A DNA stretch of 64,000 nucleotides, taken from the NCBI RefSeq assembly GCF_902463975.1, contig NZ_CABQHJ010000004.1, positions 39,142 through 103,141 of the forward strand. The letters run 5' to 3'. Shown in pieces: positions 9,216-16,690 of this stretch; the stretch's first letter is position 1; each line of letters opens with the position of its first letter. Source of the stretch: Phascolarctobacterium_A sp902463975. GTDB taxonomy: Bacteria; Bacillota; Negativicutes; Acidaminococcales; Acidaminococcaceae. The notes under the pieces were generated by a model. That model was not told where the DNA came from. It ran no database searches and was given only the letters and a program-made list of their open reading frames with translations. A program made the translations under genes and the position numbers.

Positions 9216-9240
9216 TAAGCAGGCACTATAACGAATTTAT

Positions 9241-9322
9241 AAAGGAAGTACGCTGCTGATATAAGCTGCTGGGAAAAATTAACTTTTCCTAAGTAATTTA
9301 TATCACAGGTACTTCCTTTTTT
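9241..9322 (+). terminator. Long multi-stem hairpin ending in a U-tract
   Basis: About 80 nt that can fold into one long rod. The outer 11-bp stem pairs 9241-9251 with 9309-9319, a middle stem pairs GATATAA with TTATATC, and an inner hairpin pairs GGAAAA with TTTTCC. A T-run follows the outer arm. It lies 25 nt after the YfcC stop and can serve as that operon's terminator, although the size is unusual. Confidence 0.65.
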
Positions 9323-9479
9323 GATTATTTAGGTGTAAAATATTTGCTGTTACGCAATTGTTTTTGAATACTTGTGGAATATATGAGAATACAGGTCAAA
9401 AGATGATTTTGACCGACGAGAGATTAAAAAAACTAAGCTAATCTGCAATGAGAATTATGAGAGAATGAGAGGGATGCAG

Positions 9480-10238
9480 ATGGAAGTAGCAGGCTTTTTG
9501 GCCTTAGGTATTTTAGTTGGCTTATTGGGGGCGCTTTTAGGCATTGGCGGCGGTATGGTGATTGTACCGCTGCTGGTGTTTGCTTGGGATTATGAGCCGC
9601 AGCTTGCCATCGGCACTTCGGTGCTGGTGGTATTGCTGAATGCTGTTTCGGGGACTTGGGGGTATATTAGGCAGAAGAAGGTTTGCGTAGATGCAGCCTT
9701 GAAATTTGCCGTGGCCACCGTTCCCGGTGCATTTTTGGGCAGCTATGCCGCAGAGTATCTGCAGGGCAGGCTTTTTTATCTGGTGTTCGGCGCTTTCTTC
9801 GTGCTGGCAGCGATAAAAATGTATCGCAAGGCTAATAAGGAGGCGGCGGGTAAGACGGCCGGCGAGGTGCCGGAAGTCTATAACTGGAAGCTGGGCGTTC
9901 TTTGCAGCGTCGGTGTGGGCTTTTTAGCCAGCATTTTGGGCATAGGCGGCGGTATTGTCCACGTTCCCTTTATGGTTTATGTACTGAATTTCCCGGTGCA
10001 TGTGGCCATTGCTACTTCTACCTGCATTTTGGCAGTTTCCTCGCTTGCAGGCTTAGTGTCGCATGCTATGCTGGGGCATATTGTGTGGAGCAGTGGTCTG
10101 GCGATTGGTGCGGGTGCCTTTGTCGGTGCTCAGGGCGGTGTAGCCTTGGCGCAAAGGCTGCAGTCCGGCATTTTGATGAAGCTGGCGAGTGTGCTGGTGC
10201 TTGTTACCGGCATTAAATTTTTGATGAATGCTCTATAA
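9480..10238 (+). CDS. TauE/SafE-family sulfite/anion exporter
   Basis: Membrane protein of about 252 residues with the two-fold TauE/SafE repeat. The glycine-rich element LLGALLGIGGGMVIVPLLV in the first half is mirrored by FLASILGIGGGIVHVPFMV in the second half, giving seven to eight transmembrane helices. Family members export sulfite, sulfoacetate or other small organic anions, or move them for sulfur metabolism. The start is uncertain: in-frame ATGs occur at 9465, 9474 and 9480. I chose 9480 because GAGAGGG lies six bases upstream. The gene appears monocistronic. Confidence 0.85.
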   Translation: MEVAGFLALGILVGLLGALLGIGGGMVIVPLLVFAWDYEPQLAIGTSVLVVLLNAVSGTWGYIRQKKVCVDAALKFAVATVPGAFLGSYAAEYLQGRLFYLVFGAFFVLAAIKMYRKANKEAAGKTAGEVPEVYNWKLGVLCSVGVGFLASILGIGGGIVHVPFMVYVLNFPVHVAIATSTCILAVSSLAGLVSHAMLGHIVWSSGLAIGAGAFVGAQGGVALAQRLQSGILMKLASVLVLVTGIKFLMNAL

Positions 10239-10562
10239 AGTGCAGTATGTTTGTAATTAAATATAGTGCAGTAATAAGAGTTCAGTTTTGCATAAAAATG
10301 TGAGGCCAGATGCAAAAGTAATGACATCCGGAAGTTGAAAAATGCTAATGCCGTTGTTATGAAGAAGGCAGATATGTAAATGCAGTATTGAGCTTGCTGA
10401 AGATACGCAAAAGCAGTCGCAATCATCGTTGATGATAAAGCGACTGCTTTTTTTGCTGTCTGCTGCAACGCTTCAGGCGTTGCTTAGCATGATGTTTGTG
10501 TAAGCTGTGAAAATACCGATATTAAAACTGAACATAGTAAATTGACGAGAAATGAATATACT
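10239..10562. other. Intergenic region between the TauE-like gene and the pdxS promoter
   Basis: No convincing gene. It holds a strong terminator (10411-10455). A CAGATGCAAAAGT segment at 10307 resembles the core of the repeated element found at the pdxS promoter and the pdxR upstream region; this may be chance. Confidence 0.5.
10411..10455 (+). terminator. Terminator before pdxS
   Basis: Ten-bp stem AAGCAGTCGC / GCGACTGCTT with an inner ATCATC/GATGAT hairpin, followed by a run of T. It is 170 nt after the TauE-like stop, so it isolates pdxST from upstream transcription. Confidence 0.8.
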
Positions 10563-10590
10563 AATAAGCTCAGATGTAGGTATAATACTA
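10563..10590 (+). promoter_or_regulatory. pdxS promoter and candidate PdxR operator (copy 1)
   Basis: Contains a perfect -10 box TATAAT (10581-10586) about 45 nt before the pdxS ATG, but no good -35 box at 17 nt. This fits an activator-dependent promoter. The 28-nt segment (AATAAG-TCAGATG-TATAATACTA in outline) recurs, with about 24 of 28 bases identical, at 13573-13600 beside pdxR. MocR-type PdxR proteins are known activators of pdxST, so I infer an operator. Confidence 0.6.
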
Positions 10591-10631
10591 CACATAACCT
10601 ATTATTTGCATATATATTGGAGGTATTTACA

Positions 10632-11504
10632 ATGAACGAACGTTATAAATTAAATGCACAGCTGGCACAGATGTTAAAGGGCGGCGTAATTATGGATGTT
10701 ACGACACCGGAACAGGCGCGTATTGCGGAGGCAGCAGGTGCCTGCGCTGTTATGGCACTGGAGAAGATTCCTGCCGATATCCGTGCAGCAGGCGGCGTAG
10801 CACGCATGAGCGACCCGAAGCTGATTAAGGAAATTCAAAACGCGGTTTCTATTCCTGTTATGGCAAAGGTGCGCATCGGTCATTTTGTAGAAGCGCAGAT
10901 TCTGGAGGCTCTGGATATTGACTATATCGACGAGAGCGAGGTGCTTTCTCCGGCTGATGATATTTACCATATCGATAAAACGAAGTTTAACGTACCGTTT
11001 GTCTGCGGTGCCAAGGATTTGGGCGAAGCATTGCGCCGTATTAACGAGGGTGCATCCATGATCCGTACCAAAGGCGAGCCCGGTACCGGTGACGTTGTAC
11101 AGGCAGTACGCCATATGCGTAAAATGAATCAGCAGATTGCGCAAATTGCCGCTATGGAAGAAAACGAGCTGTTCAACGCTGCCAAGGAGCTGCAGGTACC
11201 GTATGATTTGGTAGTTTATGTACATGAGCATAAGCGTTTGCCGGTAGTAAACTTTGCGGCAGGCGGTGTAGCAACTCCGGCTGATGCAGCACTGATGATG
11301 CAGCTGGGTGCCGAGGGCGTATTCGTAGGCTCCGGTATTTTCAAATCCGGCGACCCGGCAAAGCGTGCGCAGGCTATTGTTAAAGCAGTAACCAACTTCA
11401 ACGATGCTAAGATGCTGGCAGAGCTGTCCGAGGATTTGGGCGAAGCTATGGTAGGCATTAACGAGCAGGAAATTCAGCTGCTGATGGCGGAGCGTGGTAA
11501 ATAA
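10632..11504 (+). CDS. pdxS: Pyridoxal 5'-phosphate synthase, PdxS (Pdx1) subunit
   Basis: PLP synthase lyase subunit, 290 residues, a TIM barrel that makes PLP from ribose 5-phosphate, glyceraldehyde 3-phosphate and ammonia supplied by PdxT. The catalytic Asp (VIMDVT), the first Schiff-base lysine (VMAKVRIGHF, about residue 81) and the second lysine in the IRTKGEPGTG loop are all present. Start: ATG at 10632 with a GGAGG site nine or ten bases upstream; the longer open frame from 10542 overlaps the promoter and is rejected. The stop overlaps the pdxT start by one base (TAATG), so the two are coupled. Confidence 0.98.
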   Translation: MNERYKLNAQLAQMLKGGVIMDVTTPEQARIAEAAGACAVMALEKIPADIRAAGGVARMSDPKLIKEIQNAVSIPVMAKVRIGHFVEAQILEALDIDYIDESEVLSPADDIYHIDKTKFNVPFVCGAKDLGEALRRINEGASMIRTKGEPGTGDVVQAVRHMRKMNQQIAQIAAMEENELFNAAKELQVPYDLVVYVHEHKRLPVVNFAAGGVATPADAALMMQLGAEGVFVGSGIFKSGDPAKRAQAIVKAVTNFNDAKMLAELSEDLGEAMVGINEQEIQLLMAERGK

Positions 11505-12079
11505 TGAGAATCGGCGTTTTAGCACTGCAGGGTGCATTTATTGAGCACGTGCAGGCCTTGTGCCAGCTGGGCGTGGAAGCTGTAGAGCTGCGTCAGCTGC
11601 CGTATTTGGAGCAACCCTTGGACGGCATCGTCCTGCCGGGTGGCGAAAGTACGGTGCAGGGAAAGCTGCTGCATGAGCTTGGTATGTTTGCACCGCTGCA
11701 GAAAAAAATAGCGCAGGGCTTGCCGGTACTGGCAACCTGCGCAGGTATGATTCTGTTAGCGGAAAAGCTGACGAATGACAGCAAGGTGCACTTGGCAACT
11801 ATGCCGATTACCGTGAAGCGTAATGCTTACGGCAGACAGCTGGGCAGCTTTTTTACCGAGGCTGAATTCGGCAAGCTGGGCAAGGTGCCGATGACCTTCA
11901 TCCGTGCGCCTTATATTGACAGCGTGGGTGAAGGCGTAGAGGTGCTTGCTGCCGTAGATGAGCACATTGTGGCAGCACAGTACGGCAAGCAGCTGGCGCT
12001 GGCCTTTCACCCTGAGCTAGATACAGCCAAAAGCACGGCTATCCACGAATATTTTATCAGCCTGTGTGCTGAAAAATAA
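11504..12079 (+). CDS. pdxT: Pyridoxal 5'-phosphate synthase, glutaminase subunit PdxT
   Basis: Class I glutamine amidotransferase of 191 residues that releases ammonia from glutamine and channels it to PdxS. The family motifs are present: LPGGEST near residue 45, the nucleophile Cys in LATCAGMILL (about 78) and the C-terminal FHPEL that supplies the His-Glu pair. Translation is coupled to pdxS by the overlapping TAATG. The stop codon directly abuts the stop of the convergent pdxR gene (12079/12080), with no terminator between them, so read-through would give antisense RNA of the neighbour. Confidence 0.97.
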   Translation: MRIGVLALQGAFIEHVQALCQLGVEAVELRQLPYLEQPLDGIVLPGGESTVQGKLLHELGMFAPLQKKIAQGLPVLATCAGMILLAEKLTNDSKVHLATMPITVKRNAYGRQLGSFFTEAEFGKLGKVPMTFIRAPYIDSVGEGVEVLAAVDEHIVAAQYGKQLALAFHPELDTAKSTAIHEYFISLCAEK

Positions 12080-13495
12080 TTATAGCTTAAGATAAGGCTT
12101 AAGCACGGCAAACAGGGTGTCTAAGGCAGGATACAGCTTATCATCCGCCAGACCGGTATAATTCATCAGCAGGGTATGCGAGCTGTCACCGACCTTTTCA
12201 TGATAATAGTCCGAAAGAAATTTAATCTGAATGCCCTTGGCAGCAGCAGCCTGCACAAGCTGGGAATCCTTGGCGTCGGTAGCAAGATGCAGCAGAAAAT
12301 GCAGACCGCTGTCCTCGCCTTCTACCGTAAGTGCGGGAGCAGCGTCGGACTGCGTCAGATACTGCAGCAGACGGTCGCGTTTGCTGCGGTAGTAGGTGCG
12401 CATTCTGTTGATGTGGCGTTCAAAATAACCGTCCTCGATAAATTTAGCGAGCGTAAACTGCTCAAAATTAGATACAGTACAGGAATAAAAGCCAAGCTTG
12501 TCATAAAACAGCGATGCCAGGTGCGGTGGCAGCAGCATGTAGCTGATACGGAAGGTTGGTGCCAGTGTTTTGGAAAAGGTGTTGATATAGATAACCTTTT
12601 CCTCGGTATCAATGCTCTGCAATGGCGGAATAGGCTTGCCGAACAGGCGGAATTCGCAGTCGTAATCATCTTCGATGATATAACGGCTGCTTTTTTTTGC
12701 TGCCCAGCGCAGCAATTCGTAGCGACGGCTGACGGGCATGACGATACCTGTCGGGAACTGGTGCGAAGGGCTGATATGCAGAATATCGGCACCGCTGTTT
12801 TCCAAAACGTCGGCGCGGATGCCCTGTGCGTCCATGGGCAGATAACGGCAGAAAACATCGTTGGCCTGATAAGCTGCTGCCAGCTGCGGATAGCCGGGGT
12901 TTTCCAGTGCGTAGACGTGGCTGCGGCCCAAAAGCTGCACGATGAGGTTGTACAGCGTCTGCGTGCCTGCGCCGATGATAATCTGCTCAGGCGCAACGTT
13001 CAGACCGCGGAACTGGTAAAGATGACGGGCGAGCGCCTGACGCAGCGGTAAAACACCGCCGGCACTGGTATCGCTGATGAGGGCGTGCTCGTCCGCTGTA
13101 GTGAGCGTGTTGCGCAAAAGGCGCGCCCAGATGTTATAGGGAAAGGTGTCCGGCGGTACGCTGCTTTTGGCGAAGCTGACGCCTGGTGCCTTTGTCTGTG
13201 TCTTAAGTGCAGGTGCTGCCTCGCGCTCTGATTTTACTGGCAGAGGCTGCTGCTCAATGCGCGCTACATAGTAACCGCGCTTGGGCTGCGAATAGATGTA
13301 GCCTTCGACAACGAGCTGAGCGTAGGCATTTTCCACGGTGATGAGGCTGATGCCTAAATTTTTGGCTAGCATGCGCTTGGAGGGCAGCTTTTCCTCGGCG
13401 TGCAGGACACCGTTGGTAATATCATTTTTGATGCATTTGTAAAGGTGGGCGTACATGCTCTCACCCTGTAAATTGGCAAAGCTGTAGGTTAGCAT
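12080..13495 (-). CDS. pdxR: MocR-family regulator of PLP synthesis (PdxR-like)
   Basis: Chimeric regulator of 471 residues. A GntR-type winged helix (about 1-75, with KLPSKRMLAKNLGISLITVENAY split by the usual turn) is linked to a class I aminotransferase-like domain (about 115-471). The PLP-binding lysine lies in NTFSKTLAPTFR (about residue 305), and YIIEDDYDCEF gives the Asp that holds the pyridine nitrogen. Proteins of this kind sense PLP and activate pdxST. The gene is convergent with pdxST, whereas pdxR is commonly divergent. Start: ATG at 13495, with AAAGGA upstream; the frame extends nine codons further without a ribosome site. The name is inferred from linkage and shared upstream elements. 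Confidence 0.88.
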   Translation of the reverse strand: MLTYSFANLQGESMYAHLYKCIKNDITNGVLHAEEKLPSKRMLAKNLGISLITVENAYAQLVVEGYIYSQPKRGYYVARIEQQPLPVKSEREAAPALKTQTKAPGVSFAKSSVPPDTFPYNIWARLLRNTLTTADEHALISDTSAGGVLPLRQALARHLYQFRGLNVAPEQIIIGAGTQTLYNLIVQLLGRSHVYALENPGYPQLAAAYQANDVFCRYLPMDAQGIRADVLENSGADILHISPSHQFPTGIVMPVSRRYELLRWAAKKSSRYIIEDDYDCEFRLFGKPIPPLQSIDTEEKVIYINTFSKTLAPTFRISYMLLPPHLASLFYDKLGFYSCTVSNFEQFTLAKFIEDGYFERHINRMRTYYRSKRDRLLQYLTQSDAAPALTVEGEDSGLHFLLHLATDAKDSQLVQAAAAKGIQIKFLSDYYHEKVGDSSHTLLMNYTGLADDKLYPALDTLFAVLKPYLKL

Positions 13496-13572
13496 AGCTT
13501 GTAATCCTTTCTTAAGCAGCAAGCTCAGGTATAAGTTTTGACTATATCGAAAATCTGCATAATAGACTAATT

Positions 13573-13600
13573 AATAAGTTCAGATGCAAATATGATACTA
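13573..13600 (+). promoter_or_regulatory. Candidate PdxR operator (copy 2) upstream of pdxR
   Basis: Near-identical to the pdxS promoter segment: outline AATAAG-TCAGATG-TATGATACTA. It lies about 80 nt upstream of the pdxR start, in the intergenic region shared with the phosphatase gene at 13764. In + orientation TATGAT could be a -10 box for the phosphatase. On the minus strand it covers the -35 zone of a possible pdxR promoter. It is probably an autoregulatory or shared operator. Confidence 0.5.
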
Positions 13601-13763
13601 TGTATTGGCTTAAAAGTAAAGCAGGCAGAAAAATAGTGCCAAATAAGGTAAAAAAACAACCTATCCTACCCGAAAAACGCCTTTGGGGTAGGGGCAAATT
13701 ACCGGGATTACCTTATAATAGAATTACACAAAATACAATAGCTGCAGGAAGCGAGGTGTAACC

Positions 13764-15230
13764 ATGAAAAATTTAAAAAAACTGACACTCTTACATTCCA
13801 ATGACCTGCATGGTGATTTCTTAGCTGAGAGAATTGATAATAAGCTTGTTGGTGGTGTATCCATGCTTTCCGGCTATATCAATAAAGTAAGAGCAGAAGA
13901 AGAGAATGTTATTTACTGCATTGCCGGAGATATGTTCCGTGGCTCTGTAATTGATGCGGAATATAAGGGTGTGTCGACTATAGAGATTATGAATCTGCTT
14001 GGTCCGGACGTTGTGACCATTGGTAATCACGAGGTTGATTACGGGCTGTCGCATCTGCTGTTTATCGAAAAGTGCGCTAACTTCCCGATTATTAATGCGA
14101 ACTTTCACATCCGCACGAATAACAAGCGTCTTTTCCAGCCATTTTATATCGCTCATATTGACGGCATGAAGATTCTCTTCATCGGCATCATTACCGAGGA
14201 CGTACTAGCGCAGACGAAGATGGATAAGGTAATCGGTTCCTTTGTAGATATCTGCGAGGCGGCAGAGGAAATCGGCCGTATTTGTAATACCTACAATCCA
14301 ATCGATATCGATTTTACGATTATTCTTACGCATATCGGCTTCGAAGAGGATAAAAAACTGGCGGCAATGCTTGATCCAGATTGGGGCGTTGATGTTATTA
14401 TCGGTGGTCATTCGCATACCTTTTTGGAGCATCCTGTAAAGGTTAATGATATTCTTATTGTACAGGCCGGAACAGGCACGGACCAGATCGGTCGTTTTGA
14501 TATCATGGTAGATACCGACCTGAATGCGGTGGATACCTATACCTGGTCGACTGTGCCTATCGATGAAACCCATTGCCCGCGTGATGAGAGCCTGGAAAAC
14601 TTCATTATGCACTACAAGAATTTGACAGATAAAAAGTACGGCAGACTGGTTACCCGCTTTGCCCGCAAGCTGGAGCATCCTTCCCGAATTCAGGAAACCC
14701 CTCTTGGCAGTTTAGTAGCGGATGCGCTGCAGGAGAGCTTGGGCATAGATGTTATGCTGATGGGCTCCGGTGCAATCCGCAGCTATAATCTGGGACCGGT
14801 AGTGCTGTACAGCGACTTCACCGAATGCTTCCCCTATGATGAAGCTGTATATATGCTGCCGGTTACCGGTGAGCAGCTGACGCGCATGATTAAGCGCTTC
14901 CTGCGCGAGGAGGCCTTTACTGGCGAGCATACGGAATTTTATCAGCTGTCGCAGGGAATGCACGTAGTATGGAGCCGCAGCAGCCAATGCTTCAAGGAGC
15001 TGACATTTGATGGCAAGCCTTTGGGAGCGCAGCAGATTTACAAGATTGGTCTGTGCAAATATCACTACAGCAGCCTGAAGCCGTTTTTGGATATTACGCT
15101 GGAGGAGGTTGAAGCCAATGGCAGAGTACGCGTGCTGGCAACCTCGTACCGCGATGTGATTGAGGAATACTTTATGACGCATCAGCACCTCAAACGTGAG
15201 CTTGAGGGACGTCTGATTATTGAGGACTAA
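13764..15230 (+). CDS. 5'-nucleotidase/UshA-like bimetal phosphatase, cytoplasmic
   Basis: Two-domain enzyme of 488 residues: an N-terminal calcineurin-like metallophosphatase (about 5-250) and a C-terminal 5'-nucleotidase domain (about 290-480). Metal-site motifs are HSNDLHGD (Asp, His), GDMFRGS, GNHEVDYG, THIGFEEDK and GGHSHT. Substrate-domain motifs include SLVADAL and MGSGAIRS. UshA-type enzymes split nucleotides, UDP-sugars or cyclic phosphodiesters. There is no signal peptide, unlike the classic secreted members, so a cytoplasmic role in nucleotide or cofactor phosphate turnover is more likely. GAGGTG precedes the ATG. It shares its upstream region with pdxR, which suggests but does not prove a PLP link. 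Confidence 0.85.
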   Translation: MKNLKKLTLLHSNDLHGDFLAERIDNKLVGGVSMLSGYINKVRAEEENVIYCIAGDMFRGSVIDAEYKGVSTIEIMNLLGPDVVTIGNHEVDYGLSHLLFIEKCANFPIINANFHIRTNNKRLFQPFYIAHIDGMKILFIGIITEDVLAQTKMDKVIGSFVDICEAAEEIGRICNTYNPIDIDFTIILTHIGFEEDKKLAAMLDPDWGVDVIIGGHSHTFLEHPVKVNDILIVQAGTGTDQIGRFDIMVDTDLNAVDTYTWSTVPIDETHCPRDESLENFIMHYKNLTDKKYGRLVTRFARKLEHPSRIQETPLGSLVADALQESLGIDVMLMGSGAIRSYNLGPVVLYSDFTECFPYDEAVYMLPVTGEQLTRMIKRFLREEAFTGEHTEFYQLSQGMHVVWSRSSQCFKELTFDGKPLGAQQIYKIGLCKYHYSSLKPFLDITLEEVEANGRVRVLATSYRDVIEEYFMTHQHLKRELEGRLIIED

Positions 15231-15248
15231 AGGTAATAAAATAAGCAT

Positions 15249-15292
15249 AAAAAAGTACCGTCCCGACATTTTTGCCGGGACGATACTTTTTT
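15249..15292 (+). terminator. Terminator of the 5'-nucleotidase-like gene
   Basis: Long stem: AAAAAGTA and CGTCCCG pair with CGGGACG and TACTTTTT across a T-rich loop, ending in a T-run. The A-run on the 5' side means it could also stop minus-strand transcripts. Confidence 0.85.
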
Positions 15293-15359
15293 AGGGGTAC
15301 GTAGGAAGAATATGATATGTAAGATGCAAACAAGGCATCTGTAAGCTGAATCCGTTGCC

Positions 15360-16523
15360 TCAGATATTAAGCATGATAGTGGCAAACAGTTTGCATCTGC
15401 TGAAGAGGGTATCTACAACAGCAAATTCTTCTGCAGTATGGTTGCGTGCGCCTTGTACGCCAATAGCGCAGATTGTAGGAACGCCTGCAGCTGTAGCATA
15501 GGCACTGTCGCTGCCGCCGCCGACTGCTTTGGCTGTCGGTTGCGGTAAATTGCATTCTGCTGCTGCTTCCTGTACTAATTTAAGCAAAGCAGCTGTGCCG
15601 GGAACCTCATCCATGGATTGGAATTTCGTAACAGTCTTTATAACAGTTTTGGTATCGGGAACGTATTGCTTAGCCGCAATAGCCTGCAATTTTGGCAATA
15701 CTTCTTCCAGTAAAGCATAGTCGGTATAGCGTGTATCGCAGGTTAATTTTGCGTAGTCCGGTACAGCGTTGCTGACTGTACCGCCTTCGAATAAACCTAC
15801 GTTAAAGTTAATACCCTTGTCGAAATCGGTTAAGGCTTCGATATCAAGGCCCTTATGCATTAATTCAATGATGGCGCTGCGGCCGTTTTGCGGGTCATTG
15901 CCTACGTGCGCACCGCGGCCATAGGCTTCCATGGTAAATTCGTATCTGCCCTTGCGTCTGGTGACAACACCTTGGTCCAAGAAACCGGTTTCAAAGTTAA
16001 ATGCAGCCAGCGCACCCTTGCTTTCTGCCAAAATTGTTTCGGAAGCATTGCTTAAGTAATGAGCTACTTCTTCGTCGCCTGCGAGGATTACTTTAATACC
16101 ATGCTTGGTATAATTATTTGCCAAAAGCACTTTTAAAGCAGTCAGCATGATAACAATACCGCCCTTCATATCAAGGCAGCCGGGGCCGTAGGCTTTTCCG
16201 TCAACAATTTTAAACGGACGCTCTGCTGCGGTGCCGTCTTTGAATACGGTGTCCATGTGGCCTAATAAAACGATAAAATCTTTACTGGTATCGCCGATTT
16301 TACCTACCAGTGTGTTGCCTGCTTTTTCAAATTCTACCTGGGTTGTAGCAAAGCCAAGTGTTTTTAAAATGGCTTCGATTTTTTGTGCGATGAAGTCAAC
16401 GCCTGCTTTGTTGCCGGAACCACAATTAACGTTAACTAATTCCTGCCAAAGCTGCAGCATGTTTTCCTTTTCATCGTCTATCTGTTGCCAAATTTTGTTT
16501 TTGTCTAATAATGTATCTGACAT
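15360..16523 (-). CDS. M20 family metallopeptidase (glutamate carboxypeptidase-like)
   Basis: Second M20/CPG2-type metallopeptidase in the window, 387 residues. Metal and catalytic motifs: LGHMDTVFKDGT, GCLDMKGG, GDEEVAHY, FNFETG and the late RNHTAEE His. It is clearly related to the enzyme at 6609 but divergent. Start: ATG at 16523 with GAGGGGG upstream; the longer open frame adds eleven unlikely codons. A good minus-strand promoter (TTGACA-17-TATTCT) with an inverted repeat lies directly upstream, and a regulator gene is the next gene upstream on the same strand. Function is probably hydrolysis of folyl-, peptidyl- or N-acyl-glutamate-type bonds; the substrate is unknown. Confidence 0.9.
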   Translation of the reverse strand: MSDTLLDKNKIWQQIDDEKENMLQLWQELVNVNCGSGNKAGVDFIAQKIEAILKTLGFATTQVEFEKAGNTLVGKIGDTSKDFIVLLGHMDTVFKDGTAAERPFKIVDGKAYGPGCLDMKGGIVIMLTALKVLLANNYTKHGIKVILAGDEEVAHYLSNASETILAESKGALAAFNFETGFLDQGVVTRRKGRYEFTMEAYGRGAHVGNDPQNGRSAIIELMHKGLDIEALTDFDKGINFNVGLFEGGTVSNAVPDYAKLTCDTRYTDYALLEEVLPKLQAIAAKQYVPDTKTVIKTVTKFQSMDEVPGTAALLKLVQEAAAECNLPQPTAKAVGGGSDSAYATAAGVPTICAIGVQGARNHTAEEFAVVDTLFSRCKLFATIMLNI

Positions 16524-16578
16524 TGTTTTTGCCCCCTCAAAATAATAAAAGACCAATAAAGGCTAAGACCTTTATTAA

Positions 16579-16607
16579 AGAATACCTCTTTTCTCCTAGT
16601 GTGTCAA
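16579..16607 (-). promoter_or_regulatory. Promoter of the second M20 peptidase gene
   Basis: On the minus strand, a consensus -35 TTGACA (16602-16607) and a -10 TATTCT (16579-16584) are separated by 17 nt, about 55 nt before the ATG. Confidence 0.75.
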
Positions 16608-16613
16608 TAGGAG
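16593..16613. promoter_or_regulatory. Inverted repeat over the -35 box (candidate operator)
   Basis: CTCCTA and TAGGAG arms, 9 nt apart, flank and cover the -35 box of the M20 peptidase promoter. The position suits a repressor site. The regulator encoded just upstream is an obvious but unproven candidate. Confidence 0.4.
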
Positions 16614-16632
16614 ATATATGTGTATATCATTT

Positions 16633-16680
16633 AAAAATAAAAAGGCTGAGGTTACAGTTTGGTGCTGAACCTCAGCCTTT
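16633..16680 (-). terminator. Terminator of the winged-helix regulator gene
   Basis: Thirteen-bp stem AAAGGCTGAGGTT / AACCTCAGCCTTT followed on the minus strand by a T-rich run. It lies 10 nt past the regulator stop and separates the regulator from the M20 gene. Confidence 0.85.
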
Positions 16681-16690
16681 GGAGGAGTGT

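Noticed and set aside
10542..10631. 30-codon N-terminal extension of pdxS
   Set aside because: It contains the pdxS promoter and has no ribosome site; the ATG at 10632 has GGAGG.
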